From Tribonema minus (taxonomy: Eukaryota; Sar; Xanthophyceae; Tribonematales; Tribonemataceae), in assembly GCA_017506865.1 (NCBI GenBank), contig JAFCMP010000021.1, positions 62,001 to 126,000 on the forward strand: a stretch of DNA of 64,000 bases, given 5' to 3'. Below the pieces are notes generated by a model that made no database searches, was not told where the DNA came from, and worked only from the letters and a program-made list of their open reading frames with translations. Positions 59,206 to 64,000 of this stretch are shown here, in pieces (the stretch's first letter is position 1; every line of letters begins with the position of its first letter). Made by a program: the position numbers and the translations under genes.

Positions 59206-60282
59206 TTACGAATCTTGTATCAGCTGATGCGCATGTGAGCAGAGTTTTCTGAACTCGTGAAGCCCGTTGACGAATGCACTTATCTCCTTTTTCGTATGTA
59301 AGTTCCACTGTCGCTTACCCCCCTTGTCTTCCAGAAACCAAGATACGATCGTAATCCTTGGGAAGTACACCGCAAGATCGTGCCACGCATCGTAGATCCA
59401 CTTCGCCTTGTCAAGGCCTTTATCGGTACAAGAAACTTCACCTATGAAAATTGGTTTACCGAATTGGCTCAGCTGCGAGTACACGTTGTCCTGCAACCGT
59501 GTTTTCAATGACACGAGGCGCGAGCCAGGATTGACGTAAATGTCAACGCCGACGTGATCCACGTACTCTCTCCCGGGATAAAAGTGTGCGAACGGCGTGC
59601 GATCATTGTGCGGGTTCTGCGCTATATATGTGAGCTGAAACAACACCGGTGCTTTTTCCTCACGATAGATGTTTACCAGGTGTCGCCATGCCCTCTTGAA
59701 CGTCGCAATCTTCCTTTGCGAATACGGATAAACACACCAATGATACGTATTTTCCGAGTTGAACTCGTGCAACTGTCGTATCCACACCACCGTTCCCTTC
59801 TTGGCAATAGCCTTTGCGAGTTTTCGTACTGACGAGTCAAAGCGTCCATTTGCAATATCGCTGACGCTTCCATTGATCTCCGTCACAAGCTGTAGCTGCT
59901 TGCCTTCCGTTTTTATGTATTCGTAGCCCACCGACTCTATTGGTCTGTACACCGTCAAGACGTCAAACTTCACGCCCCATTCGTGCTCTCTTTTGAAAAC
60001 TGTGTTGTCCCCTGCGAAACGCGCACCCGCATACGTTTTGCGCTTAGCACCTGTTCTTTGCAGACTCGCCAACTGAATGCCGTGGCTATCGTCGGCGTCT
60101 GTGATGACGTCATCGTACAGAGCTTCTTGCGGTGTGGTGCTATCGCTGCCTTCGTATGCATACTCAACAGCCTGAGTATCTTCATATGATGACGTGGATG
60201 TGGTCGTAGACGTGGTGTATTCAAGTGACAGTACTCGCACGCCGATTCCCAATGCCAACATCATGGCCGTCCATCTTGCCAT
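59206..60282 (-). CDS. GH26-like glycoside hydrolase with signal peptide
   Basis: This 358-residue protein starts with a hydrophobic segment (MMLALGIGVRVLSL), a signal peptide or anchor, followed by a Thr/Ser/Asp-rich linker. From about residue 80 it has a TIM-barrel pattern: AGARFAGDN, VWIRQLHEFNS with a putative acid/base Glu, HVGVDIYVNPG, and PIFIGEVSC with a putative nucleophile Glu, then VSWFLEDKGG. This order matches GH26 enzymes such as beta-mannanases and related endoglucanases. It could act on host cell-wall or glycan polymers. The polymer is not predictable. GATTATGTTATAGC lies about 30 bp upstream of the start. Confidence 0.7.
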   Translation of the reverse strand: MARWTAMMLALGIGVRVLSLEYTTSTTTSTSSYEDTQAVEYAYEGSDSTTPQEALYDDVITDADDSHGIQLASLQRTGAKRKTYAGARFAGDNTVFKREHEWGVKFDVLTVYRPIESVGYEYIKTEGKQLQLVTEINGSVSDIANGRFDSSVRKLAKAIAKKGTVVWIRQLHEFNSENTYHWCVYPYSQRKIATFKRAWRHLVNIYREEKAPVLFQLTYIAQNPHNDRTPFAHFYPGREYVDHVGVDIYVNPGSRLVSLKTRLQDNVYSQLSQFGKPIFIGEVSCTDKGLDKAKWIYDAWHDLAVYFPRITIVSWFLEDKGGKRQWNLHTKKEISAFVNGLHEFRKLCSHAHQLIQDS

Positions 60283-60500
60283 GTTCAGATCGCCGTGATG
60301 TCTATGCTATAACATAATCTTTGGCACCGGAGCGCACTCATTACATGTGATGTCGACTCGCGCACAAGCACATTCCAAGCAGTCATTTCCTTCAGCTTCA
60401 GACTCTCACTCGCACAATTCCCGGATTTCACTTCGCCCAAGATACATGAGCACTTTAGACTGCCATGTTATTTTGTTGCCTGGTTGATAAGAGCCAGGTG

Positions 60501-61297
60501 ATGCCTCGCCCCCGACAATTTCTAATAGACCTGAAGAAGTATGCTGATGCAGGTCAGCACGTGCGGTGGGTGTACGTTCCGGACAAGCCTTACGGTGCTT
60601 CTGACGGAATTGCTTTTATATTGCGACAGGCAAAACTATGGCCGGCATCAGTAGCATTAAGCGAAGCTTGAATCTGTACAACTTTGAGCGCGTCACCAAG
60701 GCGCAAGGTTTGCAGCCGCATGAGATTGCGTACTACAGCCCTTTTTTCCAACAAGCAGCCGTTCAAGTGAAGGACGTGCGGCGGCAACTTCAACCTGCAA
60801 GTGTCAAGGCGAACAATGCCAAGAAGCAGCTGAGGGCGGATAAGAGGAAGGCATCAGCAGTAGTGAATATGGCTTTTGATGTGGAAGATTTACAATTTGC
60901 AGTTCCGGATGATGATTTTGCGAATGTGTTCCAGGATGATGTCGCCGCAGATAATGACACGCACGACGGTGCTTCTGGTGGTATCACCCATGGTGCAGCG
61001 CGCGCTGGCGACTCAGTCGCACATGGGGATGAACTCAATGACGACTTTGATGCTATTGCGGGGCGCGTTGCAGGATTGCCCACCTTCGATAGCTATCAGG
61101 TCGAGCTGGCTGAGGACATTGCACATAATGATGAAATCAATGACCTGTTAAGCGAAGACGAGATGATCGCACTGATGGAGAACGTCCCGGACATTGAGCA
61201 GGCTTTGAGCCATAATGACGCTCTCCAGCTACAGAACGCAGTAGATGCCGCTTTCAGAGACATGCCTGCAGGCGAAGAGCTCCAATATGATCCGTGA
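60501..61297 (+). pseudogene. HSF-type DNA-binding protein with one frameshift
   Basis: The start is ATG 60501 (MPRPRQFLIDLKKY). The first frame gives the front half of a heat-shock-factor-type winged helix (VRWVYVPDKPY, then IAFILRQAKLWPASV). It shifts by -1 at about 60653 into SSIKRSLNLYNFERV and YYSPFFQQA, the recognition helix and end of the domain. The remaining 150 residues are acidic with short repeats of HNDEIND-type phrases, which may be an activation region. With the shift repaired the domain would be complete. Viral HSF-like proteins are known in some large DNA viruses and may control viral or host genes. Confidence 0.75.
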
Positions 61298-61487
61298 CAT
61301 AGTATTGCGTACAGTAGTTATAACATAATTGTTGACGCACGCATCGTTGCAGGTGACCGTGGCCGGCAGCATAACTCCAAGCACGCTCTGAAAGGCACCC
61401 TCAACCGATTGAGTGGCGGTCGTTTGTGCAGAAGTGTCTCACCAGAAACCCCTTTCGGCGGTAGGGTATGAGACACCCTTTAGCTGG
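61298..61487. promoter_or_regulatory. Gap with TATA-like motif after the HSF-like gene
   Basis: The motif GTTATAACATAATTG sits at about 61317. No coding region is supported. The motif may mark a 3' signal or an upstream element of an unseen transcript. Confidence 0.3.
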
Positions 61488-61763
61488 TCACGCTTTAAAG
61501 TCCCCTTCAATGGCCACCGCAAGCTTCGGCTGGTGCATGTTGTGGTGTTTTGCAAAGTCCTCAATCCTTTTCATCACAGCCGCGTCCATCGCTAGCGGTA
61601 TGTCTAATGACACGGCTGACCCGATCATGATACTCTCCGCTGCATCTCCTTTGACAGCTGAAGTGTAGAGACTGAGGCCTTCCTTCTTCGCTTGCTCTCT
61701 TACGTTCAAACACGTCTTCGTCGTAGCTGCATAAACCAGGAGCGGCATGTAAGTTCGCAGCAT
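61488..61763 (-). CDS. Small protein of unknown function (91 aa)
   Basis: The frame opens MLRTYMPLLVYAATT, a possible short signal or membrane-binding segment. The centre (GSAVSLDIPLAMDAAVMKRIEDF) is helical. No family is recognised. It is divergent from the hydrolase gene at 61879. Confidence 0.45.
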   Translation of the reverse strand: MLRTYMPLLVYAATTKTCLNVREQAKKEGLSLYTSAVKGDAAESIMIGSAVSLDIPLAMDAAVMKRIEDFAKHHNMHQPKLAVAIEGDFKA

Positions 61764-61839
61764 ATTCGACAGTTGTATAGTACGGGTTCATTTTTTTTAG
61801 GCAAAAGGGTTGCTTGCATATATGTAATTATGACGGCGC

Positions 61840-61850
61840 ACGTTTTATAA
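61840..61850 (+). promoter_or_regulatory. TATA-like element before the hydrolase gene
   Basis: The sequence TTTTATAATGTGC lies about 30 bp before ATG 61879. The same TATAATG core precedes the genes starting at 37730 and 28027. Confidence 0.4.
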
Positions 61851-61878
61851 TGTGCAGCATCAGACATTACGTATCAGC

Positions 61879-62789
61879 ATGCGTGCCTGGTGCATGGCTC
61901 AGTGTATGGCAGTAGCCACCGCATTCGTGCAGCCGACGCAGTTCGTGACTCTTCCCGGCGATGTGCTTACACGCAAATCAGTGCTCGACTTTCCTCAATA
62001 CAGCAACACGACATACCATGCCCACGCTGACATCACCTTTGCCACTCTCGCAAGCCAGAAGGCGAGCCGGCTCAAGCAGACAGCTCTGTTTTTAGCAGGC
62101 GTGGAGTTCAGTTCTTTGAGTTTGATGCAGTTCGTGGACTCCATGTCACCAGATTTCAACATTGCACTGACCTGCTGCAGCAGCGAGAGTGCCGCCGACT
62201 TCAAGCTCATGGCGTCATCCATAACAGACTATGTACGACATACGAGGGAGACGTCGTGCTGGTCGGGGAATCTTTCGGTGCCATACTGGCGTTGGAGGTA
62301 GGGTCTCGCGTGCCGCGTAAGACACGGGGGGTAGTGCTCCTGAATTCGGCCACCGCTTACCCGCGCTCGTCATGGCCGGCTACTGTTGCCAAAGGTAGGA
62401 ATCTTGATGAGTGGCAGTACAGGTTAGCCGTACTGCAAGTGCTCGCCGTCAATGGGCCAGCACCTTCAGTAGACTCACGTAACGTTCAAATTCTTTGGTG
62501 CATGCTGATCAACATGCTGCTTCTAAAGAAAGCGACTCTGCTGCACAGGATCGACAATTGGATTGTAAAAGGTTGCGCTTTCATCACTGAGAGAAAACTG
62601 TTAAAGTATCCCGTAAAAGTGGTAGTCGTAGTCGGGGATAATGAAAAGCTGTTCCCGTCCGCTCAGGAGGCTGCATACCTTAAGCGGATGATCCCGAAGT
62701 GTGCAGTAGTCGAAGTACCGGGGTGCACACACATGGTCACTGCCGACAAGTTTAATCTCAGAGATTGCATACGAAATCATATCAAGTAG
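61879..62789 (+). pseudogene. Alpha/beta hydrolase, phytyl-ester-synthase-like, with one frameshift
   Basis: The start is ATG 61879 (MRAWCMAQCMAVATAFV), which gives a hydrophobic N-terminus. The first frame has ALFLAGVEFSSLS and a helix like the lid of this family. At about 62241 the frame shifts by -1 into VVLVGESFGAILALEVG, the nucleophile elbow GxSxG. VVLLNSATAYPRSSW follows, then VVVVGDNEKLFPS for the acid and VPGCTHMV for the histidine. The combination resembles the esterase/acyltransferase family that includes plastid phytyl ester synthases. If functional it would act on membrane or chlorophyll-derived lipids. All three catalytic residues lie in the second frame. Confidence 0.7.
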
Positions 62790-63025
62790 ATACTGGTGCA
62801 GTCAAGCTGCACATGCGCACATGAACACACCCAAATACCACACCGCACAAGAAAACACGAACACACACTAATACACACACATTTGCGCACGCACACATAA
62901 AAGCAATTGACAACGAGACACAGTAAGAGAAGAGAGCCCAAGGGTATCGATGGCAATGGCGATGAAATATCATACAATCTCGGCCTTAGGCGCCGACACA
63001 CACGCATTCACTCTCAGTTGCTATG
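62790..63025. other. Intergenic CA-rich region
   Basis: This 236-bp gap is rich in A and C with many ACACAC and CACACA runs (about 62810-62910). No gene is seen. It separates two genes that end towards each other. Confidence 0.45.
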
Positions 63026-64000
63026 CTACTCGGGCTTCTCATAGAAGTGAACCCACGCAGTGCACGCAGCCCCACCTGCCTTGACGTGCTCATGGAGCCT
63101 GCTAAAAGCTGCGTTGACAAAAGCGCTCGTGGTGCTGTGCATGCGGCGCGCGTGACGCAGCTCTTCGATGGTCAGGTTGGGATTACTGAAGCAAGACATC
63201 CCGACGACCTGCAGTGGGCATTGCCCGCCCTGTTCGCTAGGGTGGTGTCGCCATCTGTGCATTTCTTTGAAGCACTTGGGGCATCCGTTGGTCAACTTGT
63301 CTATATAGTATGCTGACTTGACAGCTGCCTCCATATCACTCCGCTCCCTATCCTCCAGCCTCTTGGTCTCTGCCTCCTGCTGCTGCCTGACCTGTAGACG
63401 GCGCCGTGCCTCTGCCTGCTTTCCCAGCTCCGTTTCTGCTTCCATGAGCAGCCGTGCGTTCGCTGCCGCCTGCGCATCTGCTGCCGCCTGCGCATCTGCT
63501 GCCGCCTTTGCTTTTGCTGTCGCCTGCGCATCTGCTGCCGCCTGCGCCTCAGCTGCAACCACCCGCGCATCTGCTGCCGCCTGCGCCTCAGCTGCCGCCT
63601 GCGCATCTGCTGCCGCCTGCGCATCTGCTGCCGCCTGCGCCTCTGCTGCCGCCTGCACCTCTGCTGCCGCCTGCGCCTCTGCTGCCGCCTTTGCTTTTGC
63701 TGCCGCCTGCGCCTCTGCTGCCGCCTGCACCTCTGCTGCCGCCTTTGCTTTTGCTGCCTTTGCTTTTGCTACCGCCTGCGCCTCAGCTGCAGGCCGCGCA
63801 TCTGCTGCCGCCTGCGCCTCTGCTGCAGCCTTTGCTTTTGCTGCCGCCTGCGCCTCAGCTGCAGCCCGCGCCTCAGCTGCAGCCCGGGCATCTGCTGCCG
63901 CCTGCGCCTCATCTATAACCCGCGCATCTGCTGCCGCCTGCGCCTCAGCTGCAGCCCGCGCCTCAGCTGCAGCCCGGGCATCTTCTGCCGCCTGCGCCTC
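63026..64000 (-). CDS. Alanine-rich coiled-coil repeat protein with C-terminal Cys/His domain, partial
   Basis: The minus-strand frame is open from the right edge to a stop at 63026, so the N-terminus is missing. The first 190 residues or more are repeats of QAAAEA-, QAAADA- and KAKAAA-type units, probably a long helix or coiled coil. A charged helical segment (KQAEARRRLQVRQQQEAETKR) follows. The last 100 residues have GCPKCFKEMHRW, then QCPLQVVGMSCF, which could bind zinc. Function is unknown. The repeat DNA alternates GCCGCCTGCGC-type units on the plus strand. Confidence 0.7.
   Translation of the reverse strand, partial: EAQAAEDARAAAEARAAAEAQAAADARVIDEAQAAADARAAAEARAAAEAQAAAKAKAAAEAQAAADARPAAEAQAVAKAKAAKAKAAAEVQAAAEAQAAAKAKAAAEAQAAAEVQAAAEAQAAADAQAAADAQAAAEAQAAADARVVAAEAQAAADAQATAKAKAAADAQAAADAQAAANARLLMEAETELGKQAEARRRLQVRQQQEAETKRLEDRERSDMEAAVKSAYYIDKLTNGCPKCFKEMHRWRHHPSEQGGQCPLQVVGMSCFSNPNLTIEELRHARRMHSTTSAFVNAAFSRLHEHVKAGGAACTAWVHFYEKPE

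Noticed and set aside
63454-63918. Pro/Leu-rich plus-strand frame
   Set aside because: It is the antisense of the alanine-rich repeat frame, which continues into a non-repetitive Cys/His domain and therefore looks like the coding strand.

Overview
The window looks like a chromosome segment of a unicellular eukaryote (an alga-like or other protist host) that carries an endogenous large DNA virus. Most genes at moderate GC are compact, lie close together on both strands and belong to classes typical of large eukaryotic DNA viruses: a family B DNA polymerase, an SF2 helicase of the viral early-transcription-factor type, a Ulp1-like cysteine protease, a serine/threonine kinase, a SET protein, a heat-shock-factor-type DNA-binding protein, a ubiquitin-specific protease, a basic SPKK protein and a GH26-like glycosidase. 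I see no major capsid gene, so the virus lineage cannot be fixed from this window. Non-LTR retrotransposons, a 236-bp satellite and a GC-rich block with a six-exon gene argue for integration into a nuclear genome rather than a free virus.

Layout. 1-5.2 kb: 5'-truncated copy A of an OTU/reverse-transcriptase/endonuclease retrotransposon, which cuts off the C-terminus of the helicase gene at 5.1-8.0 kb. 8-18.8 kb: viral-type genes (Ulp1 protease, a large repeat-containing probable virion protein, kinase, two SprB/PKD-like adhesion proteins, an unknown protein with a second copy at 57.6 kb, a redox-type protein and an HExxH peptidase). 18.9-25.0 kb: a complete DNMT5-type cytosine methyltransferase (methyltransferase, RING and SNF2 ATPase), split by a 378-bp GT-AG intron. 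25-29.9 kb: small genes of unknown function, a frameshifted USP, a Zn2Cys6 protein and a membrane protein. 29.9-36.6 kb: longer copy B of the retrotransposon. 36.8-37.7 kb: SPKK basic protein and an acidic protein. 37.8-41.7 and 51.3-52.6 kb: one satellite array, interrupted by a 9.5-kb GC-rich block with a multi-exon metzincin protease, a PDI-like protein and a truncated Fanzor/TnpB-type nuclease. 52.6-64 kb: SET protein, DNA polymerase with an intron, second copy of the unknown paralogue, GH26-like enzyme, HSF-like protein, phytyl-ester-synthase-like hydrolase and an alanine-rich repeat protein running off the edge.

Several conserved genes are broken by single-base frameshifts or one stop codon while long neighbours are intact. 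This suggests recent decay after endogenization, or residual deletion errors in the assembly; the sequence alone does not decide. All domain calls were made by eye from motifs, with no database search.
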